In this document: positions 51,835 through 62,900 of the stretch, piece by piece
How the letters are laid out: every line of letters starts with the position of its first letter
Numbering within the stretch: the first letter of the stretch is position 1
Origin: Zopfochytrium polystomum
Taxonomy: Eukaryota; Chytridiomycota; Chytridiomycetes; Chytridiales; Chytridiaceae
NCBI GenBank assembly: GCA_025765615.1
Contig: JAIVFJ010000260.1
Location: 1 to 64,000 of the forward strand
DNA length: 64,000 bases
Direction: 5' to 3'
Made by a program: the position numbers and the translations under genes
Notes under the pieces: generated by a model
What the model was told of the DNA's origin: nothing
The model's database searches: none
The model's input: only the letters and a program-made list of their open reading frames with translations

Positions 51835-53748
51835 ATGCTGCCACCAAACACCACGCGTCGCCCATCCGCCCTCCCTCTGATTTTTCTCGCCTTCCTCGTT
51901 TGTCTCCCAGCTCCTTCCTCCGCCTACAAAGCCAAGCTCCTCCGCCAAATATTCTTGGGCAGTGGCACAAGCGTCGAAAGTGCAACGGGAGGACCACGGA
52001 TTGGCTCCTTCCTCCGCGACAACAGCGCCACATCTGGCGATGATCAGGCGTTGTCGGGCGGCCCGCTGATACGGGGGTGTTACACCGTGGATCTCGTCAT
52101 CCAGAACCAGAAGGTGGGCCGTGTTCCTCCTCCAGTGCAGCTATCCACCTTGTGACACGTCGCCAAAACATATCCCCAATATCAAAACCCCCTATTCAGT
52201 TCAGCGTCCTCCTGGACTCTGGGTCAACGGATCTTTTGATTCCCGGCACGGGCCTTCCGGCGTACCCAGCCACATCCCCGTCGTACAACTACGCTGGCAA
52301 AACCGGGATTTCGGGAAGCGTCTCGACGACGTTCATGGACGGATCGTCCTGGTCGGGCCAATTCTACAAGGACGACGTCAGCATTGTTACCTCTGACGGG
52401 AGGACGCTGCGGGTGTCGGCTCCGATGGCGGTGATGAAGGATCAGGTTCGTCGGATGAGGTTGAACTGAAACAGCCCTCCAGCAAATTAAGTCCATGCAC
52501 TTTTGAAAGACAACGAACCCAACCGTGACCAGCGGGAGCGGATCGAATGGCCTTTTGGGGATCGCGTTTGACTCGATTGCGAGCTATTCCGGCAATCCGC
52601 CGCACTCGTTCATGTCGGCGCTCGTGCAGTCTTCGATCGTCAGCAAGGACCGAGTCGCGTTCCGAGGCTGTCCGGCCACTTCTTCCACGGGGTCGTACGT
52701 GGACTGGGGCGCCCAGGCGACGGATTTGGCGACGTGCAAGTCAGTACACCTACGCGTCAAAACCCTTTCTTAATCAAAAAGGGACCGTGTTTTCCCCCCG
52801 GCGGACGCGTCACTCACACTCACTCCTCCACTTCTCCTCCTTCCCCCCCCTCCTCCTAAAGGACATCCACCGACGAGATCCCCGGCGTCCTCGGCTGGGC
52901 CAAAGTCGTCGACTCCACGCACTACTCGGTCGACGTCCGCGCCATCACCATCACCACCTCCGCCGGCGTCGCCACCTCCGTCGCGCTGCCCTCCGGCTGG
53001 CAGTCCGGCGGGGCCAACGGCCACAGCATCGTCGACTCGTGCACCACGGTACTGGTCCTGCCCTCCGCCGCGCAACAGGCCCTGGTGCAGGCGGTGAAGA
53101 GCAGCGGCGCGTTTGCAAACTCGGGGCTGTCGGCCGCCGGGATCGACAGCTTTTTGACGAATTTGCAGGCCGTGTCTGGGGTGGGAACTGATGCCTTTGA
53201 GGTTTTCATTCTGCCTGGGCTTACAGCGAGAACTCGACACCTAAAAAAAAAAAAAAAAAAAACAAAAAAAACACACACACACACATACACACACAAAAAA
53301 AAAAACGCGTCGTCGCAGGTCACCAACATCGACTACTCGCTTCTCCCCAGCATCACGTTCACTCTCACCGGCGCGTCATCCGGGACCGTCGACGTCACGC
53401 TGACGGGCAAGAACTACATCCAGGGCAACGGCGGCGGCTGGCTCTTTTTCGTCGTGCAGCCGACGTCCGACACAAAGGTCGTCCTCGGCGCCGTCGTGTA
53501 CGACTCGTTTTACATCGTCATGGATCGCGCGAACGCTCGCGTCGGTTTCGGGCTGGGATGCGATTGCAATACGTGGGTGATGGGCTTTTGCTCGCGGTTT
53601 TGTTTATTTTTTCTTCTTTTTCCTGGTTCAGCCCCTTCCCTCCTCCTCTGCGTTTCACTCTCTTGAATTTGAGGCGTTGCTGAGGAATAGCTCACCAACC
53701 ATCTCAATTAGGTCGAATAATCCTTCATCAGTTACTGCTCATGCGTGA
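51835..53748 (+). CDS. Secreted pepsin-like aspartic protease with an atypical second active-site motif
   Basis: Six exons (51835-52113, 52200-52445, 52510-52739, 52862-53180, 53319-53572, 53712-53748) join in frame to 454 residues. Signal peptide at residues 5-30 (LPLIFLAFLVCLPAPSSAY). The first catalytic loop is LLDSGSTDLLIPG. The flap region and GLLGIAFDSIA, a family hallmark, follow. The second lobe has IVDSCTTVLVLP where D-T/S-G-T/S is expected, so Cys replaces the usual Gly. The C-terminal lobe ends with VVYDSFYIVMDRANARVGFG. It is probably secreted and acts at acid pH. The Cys might lower activity or form a disulphide. Intron 4 is made of A runs and CA repeats. The last exon is short and less certain. 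Confidence 0.75.
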
Positions 53749-54783
53749 TGTAAGTGCCAAAGATGGGCTACTCTCGTTCTTTCCTAGCATCCTAATCTTC
53801 GTTCGATGGAACAGCTCTGGAATGAGCCCTTTTTTGTATATATTCGTTGGGCAATAGTTTGCTTCCCTTCATTTATTTAGTGGACTATGACGATCACATT
53901 CTATCAGTGGACATACTACTATTATTTCATTCTATTATGGCATATATCAGTGCATCATTCTATTATACATTATGAACATATAGAGATCAGTGTTTGTCAA
54001 TTAAAAAAACATAACCCCCGGCCCAGTAGACGTACCGAGCATCATGCTCCCTCGTTGTTGATCTTACAATCTCGATATCACCCCAAAGTGCAACAACAGC
54101 CTTTGCTTTTGAGCAACATATTTATTGAACCAAAAAAAGAGAAAAAAAGGAGGAAACTCGCGAAAGAGAACGGACACAGAACGAAGGCAGAAAAGAAATT
54201 AAAGCAGGCGGAAGAGGGAAAAGGAGCGAAGCACACCAACAAGAGGTTTCATGCCAGAGAGTGGGAAGAAATGGCAACAGGTAGTGAAACGAGGCAAAAC
54301 AGAAAAGAGGTTTGTGTATCCGAAACATAACAGCACAGCAAGCAAGGATGTCGAAGACGATGATCAACGGGAAGAGCGGCAAACCCATGAGCAGGAAAAA
54401 GAAGTGGGGCGAAGGCCAAACTTGCATCATCCGATACGATTGATCAACCGAAACGGGAAGGGCACAAGCTAGCTAAGCAGAAAACCAATCAGAAGAAAAG
54501 GACGAGAACTAAGCAAAGAAGAAAAAAATTGCAATTATTGCGTACAATAACGGCAAAGACCGCAATAGGGAGAGCAGAGAATATGCGCACGAAGGCGGTG
54601 CACGAGCTCCGGTTGAATCCGACCCCTCCCTCCTGCGGGTGTCCGAGGGTTTTTCTATAATTTTATCCTTTTTTTTTGAGATGGTTTCGCGAGTTTTGCA
54701 GTTGTGTTTTTTTTTTTCGGTTTTCCGTTTTATGTGCTTTGTTTCGAGGTAATAAGTCTGCTGCTGCGGCGATCACTACTGTT
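53749..54783. other. AT-rich intergenic region
   Basis: Contains the most AT-rich stretch in the window (about 53830-54010) and purine-rich sequence to 54530. It lies between convergent genes and should contain both 3' ends. No gene is recognised. Confidence 0.5.
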
Positions 54784-56356
54784 TCACTGGTAAACGTGCA
54801 GGTTGCGGCATCTGTCGCCGAATCGGCAGTCGCCCCGCAAGAAGAATTGGCAGATTTGTGGTTCTCCTTGTTGCGATGGTGGGCGCCTGCTGCCGCCGCC
54901 GCTGTTTCCGTAGGGCTGGTAGCTGCCGCCGTATGGGTCACCGTTGCCAGCAGCCGTGACGGAGCCCGGAATGACCCCTCCCGACGACGACGTTGAGCCA
55001 CCCGGCGCGGACGGTGAGCCGGAGCCTGGCGAGGGGAGTGGCACTCCAACAGTTCCCATAGCTTCCACCGGAAGGTCCATCAGGTCCCACACCTTCAGCG
55101 TACCGTCTCCGGACCCGGTCACGACGCGGCCGGCATCGGCGATGGCAATGCAATTCACGGATTTCGCGTGGGCCTTCCACGTCGCGACACAAGCTCCGGT
55201 AATCAGGTCCCAGACGCGGACCGACCCGTCCCACGATCCGGTCAAGACTCGCGGGCCGCCTGGAGGTTCCATCCCGATGCCGGCCACGACAAGCCCAGCC
55301 TCCGCTGCCGCAGCATCTTCCGACGCGTCCGCGGCGGTATCGCCGGCGCGCCGCCGCTTGCTCCGTGCACGTGCAGCGTCTAGTGCTTCGCCGTCCAGCA
55401 GTTCGCCGCTTCCAAGGGTCCCGGCAACGCAAGACACATAGCCGGTGTGTCCGCGGAACGCTCGACCAGGCCGCCACGAGCCCATGTCCCATTCGTGAAG
55501 CGCGCGGTCGTTACCACCCGAGAAGAGTCGGCCGCCGGCGAGAACGAGGAGAGAAGTGACTTCGTGAGGTGATGCGGAGGAGGATTCAAGGCATTCGCCC
55601 GTGGCGGCGTCCCAGAGTGAAACGGTTCCGTCCGATCCGGCGGAAACGATGAAACCGCTCGCAGAGGGGTCCGCGGGTGGGTCCAGCTCGGAAGATCCGC
55701 CGGAGGAGACCGGGAGGGACGATCCGACTGCCGCAAGCGCAGAGATGGATCCAGATCCAGCGACATGCCATGTGTCGATGGTTTCGCCTGTATTCAGGTT
55801 GTACACCGCAATCGATCGGTCGTCAGCTCCAGAATACAGCCTATTTGCTTCCTCGTCGACAAGGACTGCGTTGATGCCGAGATCGTGGGCACCATCGAAG
55901 ACGCGAACGCAAGAACCGGTTTCCAGGTCCCACTCACGGACGGTGTCATCCCACGATCCGGAAAAGATCCTGCCGTTTCCCACGCAAATAGAGCGTACCC
56001 AACGAGTATGGCCAACAAAAGTGCGGAGACATTTGCCCGATTCGATGTCCCATTCCTGCAACGAGTCCAAAAGATCAGAAAGGTCGACGTGTGCGATTGG
56101 AGGAGGTTACGTTCACTTCGTCGCTCCATCGTGCCGCGCTCCCCATCAATTCTCTCGTGGTCCACTACGCCTAGGCAAGCTTTCCACCAGCTTCTCATCC
56201 AGGGTCGCCGTTGCCGTGAGCAGAACTGCTCGGCTCCACCAACATGCCCATCTCTGGGGGTTTCATATGGGAAGCTGGGATGGGAGAGCGTGACCAGTTC
56301 GACGAACCGACCTTCGTCTCACTCTCTCTCCCTGCGTGCGTTGAGCTGCAGTCATC

Positions 56357-56388
<32 letters not shown>

Positions 56389-56574
56389 CGTGAACCTAGT
56401 TCGTTCCCGCACCCCCCATCATCCGAGCTCGCTCGCTTCGCTTCGCCCGCTCACCTTTATTGTTCCGTCCTTGCTTCCCGAGTAGATGCAGCCGCCCGTG
56501 ACGGCAACGCACGAGACGGCATTCGAGTGACCCTCGAGCGAGTGGAGCGGCTCCAGCGACGCGGTGGTTGCCAT
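54784..56574 (-). CDS. WD40-repeat protein with C-terminal CCCH zinc finger
   Basis: Exons 56574-56455 and 56055-54784 join in phase 0 to 463 residues. WD repeats fill the protein from residue 10 (HSLEGHSNAVSCVAVTGGC, VGHTRWVRSICVGNGRIFSG, AHAKSVNCIAIADAGRVVTG, then KVWDLMD), about seven, enough for one propeller. After a Gly/Ser/Pro-rich linker of about 60 residues the protein ends in C-x7-C-x5-C-x3-H (CQFFLRGDCRFGDRCRNLH). CCCH fingers of this spacing usually bind RNA, so a role in RNA handling is inferred. Plant ZFWD proteins join the same two parts in the opposite order. The 399-nt intron holds a GGCT repeat. Confidence 0.82.
56356..56388. repeat. (GGCT)n microsatellite in the WD40 gene intron
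   Basis: About eight GGCT units in tandem inside the intron 56056-56454. Confidence 0.85.
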
Positions 56575-56809
56575 GGCTGCTGGTGAAGAGTTCTTCTTTT
56601 TTTCTTCTTCTTCTTCTTGTCGCTCTGTCTCTGTCTCTGCCTCTCTCCGTCTCCCTTCATTTCTCCGAGGAGAAAGGGGCGCCAAAAGAGGGGGGGGTGG
56701 TCGCTGTGGCCGCGTACGGAGAAGTGTCAAATGTCAAATAAATCCCATGTGCTGCATCTTCTACTGGGCGTTCGTTCACATTGGTTCACATTGGCCTTTT
56801 TCTCACCAA

Positions 56810-58340
56810 AAAGGCCCCACCTCACGTCTCCAAACGCTGGACCGACATCAACATCGAAATTTGCCCCAGCTGCACTGCCTGCGCCTCCAACCGCGACAGC
56901 ACACAACGCCCTCCTCCGCAGCTCGCCAAGCCTCGGCGGTGAGTTCGGTAGCCCCCAAAACCGCCGCATTCTCTCGCGCCAGACAGTGTCGCGACCGCGC
57001 TCGCTGCCTTTGCAGCCCCGTCCTGCAGTGAAGAGCTCATCATGGATGAAGAGGGCCGCGAGGATGAACCGACCAATGTTTTGTGCATTTCGAGGGCCTC
57101 CGCCAGCGCGTACTCCGTGTCCTCGCTCTGCACCAGCACCAGCAGTTGCAACACCGTCGTGGCCTCGGCGGTCACACGCGTCACTTGTCGCTCCTGCTTG
57201 AATGCGCAGTGTCAGAGTTGGTGTGCGTGGCGGAGACAGCGGCGCGGGAGCTGGGTTTGGCCGTCGCGCAGCACACCCGCACCGCGTCGGTCGCGCACGC
57301 ATCGCCGGCCGCGCCGCCGCCGAACACGACGAGTGACAGCGCCGTTCGGGAGCCTTTTGAACCACCACCCCTAGCGTGCGCGCTGCCGCCGGTCGAGAGC
57401 ATCGCCGCCGCGATCGCAGAGGCCTGCGAGGTGCAGCAGCGCCGCCAGAGGTCCAGGAAGGCGGGACGGACGGCAGAGTCTTTGTACGTGGCCGATTCCG
57501 TCGTGCCCTCATCGGGAGGGAGGGCAGAGTAGCCATCTGGGCCTCTGACTCGCAAAGCAAGCTCTGCGGCGACGAGCAGTGCGCCGACGGCGCTGGTAAT
57601 TGGAGTGGCTGGCGTTCGAGCGACGGCGACAAGGCTTGAGACAATGGACGGCAACAAGATCGCGTGGACTGCGTGAACCAGGGCTATGGGGTCAGGTCCA
57701 CAGCGAGCAGAAATGTCAAGCAGGCGGGCGACGGGGGTTTCCCGGAGGATCAACGCCCATACATGTGCGGGTATGTGGCGGGACGGGCCAGCAGCGGCGT
57801 GTGGAACAGAGCAACAGCAGCCGCAGGACTGTCGGCGCCTCTCCAGATACGCGCTTCACAGTGATCTTGTCAATAGCTCGGTTACCGCCACCACCATCAT
57901 CGACGCGCACCGACGAAGCTTTCATCACAGCGCGCAGGTCCATTGCACCATGGATCCACCGCGTCACCACAGCTGCAAGCAAGTCCGAAGCTTCAGATGA
58001 TTGACCTAAGCGATGGACGAGGTCTAATAATTCTTGGTATGTCGGCCTTGGAAAACACGGTCGTGTCAATGCAAAGAACAGCCGACTTCGCTCGCGCTTT
58101 CGGAGACGCCTGAATCATTGAGCTCGGTGGCGAGAGAACAGGCTGCCGCATTGATTTGCCAACTCTGTAACCAAACTTGCTGAAGGAGTCGAGCTCGTAG
58201 TGTTCTTCGGTGCGCAGCCACACTCTTCAAGCTTCCGCCATCACTTTGAATTTCTCTCAGGACGGATTGCATCGCCTCTGTGGCCACTTTCCGTCGCAGC
58301 AGGTGTGTAATCGAGTATCCAGAATATGAAATTAGCAAGC
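56810..58340 (-). pseudogene. F-box-like protein, copy 1 of a degraded pair
   Basis: An F-box-like start (HVWALILRETPVARLLDI, near 57760) leads into a helical Ala/Leu-rich region (ALVHAVHAILLPSIVSSLVA, AVGALLVAAELALRVRG) that stays open to about 57181. A further piece follows at 57180-56830 (VTAEATTVLQLLVLVQSEDT). Upstream, 58069-57860 carries another coding-like segment (PTYQELLDLVHRLGQSSEAS) that may be the end of copy 2. No single frame or intron scheme joined all the parts. The family is assigned only on the F-box-like motif and similarity to copy 2. Confidence 0.35.
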
Positions 58341-59815
58341 TGGGTCGCTCGTTCAGCTCGACGTCTTCTGCAGGGCCTCCTTGGTCTCTTTCAATTCTCG
58401 CAGAACCGCGAATAGCCTCGGCTGCCGGTCATTGTCGCCGCAAGGATATGCTCATGAAGTCGGAAGGAAATTGGCCCCCATTTCCTTGCATGATTCGTGC
58501 CCGGCTCCACATCTTCAACTGAACACTGTCGGAAAGTTGTGGACTGTACTTCAACAAAGGGACAGCGCCCAAATACGTGCTGCAAAATCCTGAATTTTGG
58601 CGTCCGTTGCGTCGACTCACAGCTCCGAGTTCATCCAGTATGGGTCCATTTGTTGGTACTTACGCCGGTGACCATGCCCATTGCCTTTCCCGCTTTACCT
58701 TCTCCAAACAGTAAGGAATATTGATCCACTTTCAACGAAGCAACCACAACACTCTCCAGAGCGCCAGGACGGTCGCTATGTCACGTCTCTCGAATCTGGT
58801 CACAACATTTTCGATGATTCGCTGTTATCGCCGTCCGCTGCACCTCGTGGGTGCTTGAGCCGGTCGTGGTTGGCAGTTTCGAGGACGTGTCATACACGGA
58901 TGCTCGAGTGCCCCACCACCGCTCCTGAACACAGTGCGCTCCCTCCCCGTCCAAACCTGCCAGAAACCGAAGCACTCCAGAATTGAAAGACCTCTCCTTT
59001 TCCAGCGCCGCCAGCGCCTCAAACATCGGACTCCGAACCGTCTCGTCAACGTGCGGAACCAGCGCGCCGAGCACCAGCGTCCAAGCGTCCTTGCCGGATT
59101 GTCGACGGCCGTCGGCTGAGCGCTCAGCTGATACCGTCCACGCAAGGTCAAACAGGTCGCGTCGGTGCGCAAGAACGAAAGGGATGAGGGCGGCAAGCAG
59201 CATCGCGGCCAGAGTATTCATAATTGTAGATCGCGACTGAGCTTTCGGGAGCGCACCACCGTTACCGACGCTGCAATGCAAAAAACAAGAAGCGTCAGCG
59301 CCGTGGGAGGCCCTTCCGGATCGCCGGTCGTCAGCATCGCCGCGCCGAGGGCGGAAGCTGGATTGCCTGGACACTGGATGTCAGGGTAGGTGGCGCAGAC
59401 ACTCCGACAGAGTCGGACGAAAGCGGCGCGAAAGCAGGCATCGGCTGTGCTAGCAGGGGCGCCGTCCGTTTCGTCGGCGGCGTCTGGTAAGCGGCCCAAC
59501 GATTGCCGGGCGAGCGTGACGAGCTCGGCCACCGCGTGCAGTGCGCCAATCGCGCTGGCAAGTGGGGTGGACGAGTCGTGGGCGACGGCCACGAGCTGCG
59601 AGACGATGCAGGCTGGATGATTCCGCGGATCGCGTGGACAAGGGCGAGGGCTTCGGGCCCACAACACGCAGGTAGCTCGAGGAGACTCGTGACGGGCGTC
59701 TCGCCGAGGATGACCGCCCATACTTCGGCTGGAATCCGGCGAGAAGGGGCCGTTGTGAGGATGCAGCAGGCCACATGGGACGTTTTGAAAAAGACGCTTG
59801 GACAGAAAACCACAG
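58341..59815 (-). pseudogene. F-box-like protein, copy 2 of a degraded pair
   Basis: It begins with an F-box-like motif (IPAEVWAVILGETPVTSLLE, near 59730) directly comparable with copy 1 (ETPV, CGP-x4-ALVHA). One base appears to be missing near 59618, after which the matching helical region continues in another frame (LVAVAHDSSTPLASAIGALH). A later segment at 59230-58930 is open and helical (DAWTLVLGALVPHVDETVRS). The remainder down to 58341 is fragmentary. No function can be given beyond a possible Skp1-binding start. Confidence 0.35.
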
Positions 59816-59934
59816 CGCCCTCGCTTTCGTTTGGGCAATGTATATAAATATGTAGCGCTCAAAGCAGCGTGCATTTGGGACCTCCCTCCCGGGCGAGCCA
59901 AATGGTTACAAAGCAGCCCACTTCACCCCTCACG

Positions 59935-62900
59935 TCACATCCGCATAACCGAGGCCCACGCAGTGTCCTGCAAATTTCGCGCACGCATGGCAAACTCGGA
60001 GACCGTTTTCTTGAACTCGCGTAGGTTGCCCCTCCTAAAAGAATACGACCGCGAGGTTAAAGAAAGGGGACAAAACAAGACGTTTTCAATAACTCGCTTA
60101 CATCATATTTGTCACAAACGTCTCCTTGACTTCGGCAGTGCAGTACCGCGTTGGGAACCCATCCACACTGAGGGCCTTGATCGTCCACGCTCGCGCTTCT
60201 TCCGGAAAGTGGTGGAGCAGTCGGTGAAAGAGGTCTGCGAGAAGCGGAAGCTTCGTTGAAGGTTGCCCTCCACCAATGCTCTGAAGACATTTGTCAATAC
60301 GAAGAAAACAAAAATATTGCGAAGCGACCAACTCACCGCAATCAAGATGCGGACCACATTTTCTCCATACACCCGAACCAAAGCCTCGATCCCAGCCCTC
60401 CATCGGGCCGCTTCTGCCTCCCCGGTCCCCGGCCCATCCTCGTCAATCACCACAGCCCCATCATTCGCCGTGATCCAACTTGTCGCAGACCGCATCGCGC
60501 CAGCATCGCACGAAACCAAATCACGAAGGAAATCCACCGTTGCCTCGCTCGACAATCGCTCTTGCACTTCAAGACCCCAGCCCACTACAGTGCCAAACAG
60601 GCGCTCTATCAGGACTCCAGGGAGACCGAGGATCGCATATGGATGCGCGTAGAGAGTTTTCGCGAGAAGTCGGAAGCTGGATTCAACGAGATCTGGTCGG
60701 TCGCAAAGGGATTGCGGGTTCGAAAGGAGGTGGAGTACGAGTTCGGTTATGTGGGTTATAAGCGACTGAACCCATGCACGGATGGCTTGGCGGTTGGCAG
60801 GGAGGAGTGGTGATGCGGAGGCTGCAGACGCGGCACTAGGTGGAAGCTGAGGCAAGAGTGATTCGTCCGTGTCGTTTACCGATTGAACGAGGAGGGTGAG
60901 GCAGCGAAGTTGATGCGACGAGGGTTGCGCCCGGAAGGAGGCAACTAGCACTGACGCTAATTGAGGGAGAGGCGCTGAAAATATTGGAAGACTATTGATC
61001 AGAGTCGTGCTGACGAATTTGCACGAGGCCTGCATTGCTTGTTAGAACAGATTTCGACAAAAGGGACGTTCAAAGGAAACACTTGCCTCGATCACGACTT
61101 CGTCTCGTTGGAACATCTCAAAAATGGCGCCCACCGTCTCCCACACAGTTCTCCGCACGTTCTCCATTGCGTTTCTCGTCTCTTCGTCCACTGCATCCGT
61201 ATTACTGATCCCGGCGGTATCTCCGAGGCCGGCGCCACCGCGACCGCCTCCACCGCCTGCTTCGTCGCTGTCGTCTTCGTCGTCGTCCTCGAATCGATCA
61301 CCCGCATCTCCAGCGTAAAGACCATCGCATGAGCCTGTCAGCATTGTCATCACTTCCAGTATGACGTTGCGAGTCTCTTCGAAATTCGCTCCTGGGTTCC
61401 CAGAGGCGACTAAAGCCATCGCCTCTCTAGCACGGTTCACAGGCGCACCGATTAGTGTAACGAGGTGATGAAGTTGCTGAGAGGGAGGAAGCGGTTGCAT
61501 TATTGCGGCCACGGACCGGACCAGCTTCTCGCGATCGGGGGGCTCGTTTATTGATGGGTAGGGTTCAACGTGTCAGTCTATAACAGGCAGCAACGACTCG
61601 ATGGTACCGAAAGGTTCCAGTATCCAGATTCCCATGCCCGCATCATCTCTGCAACGACGTGTCCAAGCTGCTTTCTGCATACGGTGCAAACCTCTTGAAG
61701 ACCAGTTACAGCCGCACGTGCAGTGTGGGTACTGTTGAGGCACCTTACAAGGAACTCCACAACGGGAAGGATTGCAGAAGGATGGCGTTTGAGCCATTGC
61801 GGATGCTTGTGATCGCCTGAACCGGAGTACAATCATAATCTTTAGCGCGACTCAAAATAATTTACAAACAATCGGGAAATGCACTCAACTGATGAGTAGA
61901 CAAAACGTGACCTTCACCCTCGTGTAAGATTCTGGCAACCCAGCGACTCGTCCCAGAATTTCGCTTCCAAACAGAATTGGTAAATAGCGGTCATCACGAA
62001 CGGCTGCGTATTCTGCGATCGATTTCAGACAGAACAGGGTGGCCTCCAAGACCTGGTACAGGTGGGATAAGACTCAAGGGAGAGGATAACGATTGAGACG
62101 CCTCCAAGTTCCAGTTTACCTGCCCGTTTCCTAGAGGATCTGACATTGCTTCTCGTGCCTGATCAACCGCCAAAGGAAGGTAGAGCTCGTACAGACTCTG
62201 CCCCAAAATTTGAAAGCACGAGGTGCACGTGTCACCCATGTCGTTTCGGTAAACCCTAAATTTCTCGCGGGTTTCTTTGTGGACACGAAGAAAAACATTA
62301 TCAGTTGCCACATGGCAGGGGAGCAATGCATCTCGCTCACCTTGCTTCCAAGTGACCCATTCCGACTCTGGCGGCCGCTGCACTTTGTCCCTCACAATGA
62401 GAGCCAACATGGCGAAAACCTCCATCGCCACGGCCCACACCTGCGCCGCACTTTCTGCCGTGGCGCCTTCGTTCGCACCGCGCCCGTCCCACCGCACGCG
62501 CCCGATGGAGCCGCCAACTAGGTCCGCACCCAGCCATGTGCCTGCACCCGTCTCCCTGTGTCGAGTCACAATTTTCGACACATCCAGAGCGCGACTGGAG
62601 CGCTTGCTCGAGAGCGCGGAAGCTGGTGTGACTGGAGTGTGGATGATGGGCTCGCGTGTCACTGGATCGGTTGTCAAGTCTGCTGAGGACCCCGGGTTCG
62701 ACCCAGCTGGTGTCAATCCTTCTGGAATTGGGATAGTGACGCCATCCGTTAGAACCTCTTGCAGCTCAAACCAGAATTGGTGTGGCGCAGCTCTGTGACG
62801 GTGGAGAGTGCGTTACGAACAAGGCCAAACATTGCTAAAACTAATGGATGGCTCTCTTACGACAGGTCTTCATCCACGCCGTAATATCCTGGGAAGTTTG

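Noticed and set aside
61573..61600. In-frame TGA and frame change in the importin gene
   Set aside because: An intron 61543-61607 with GT...AG and a CTGAC branch site removes it and keeps phase 0.
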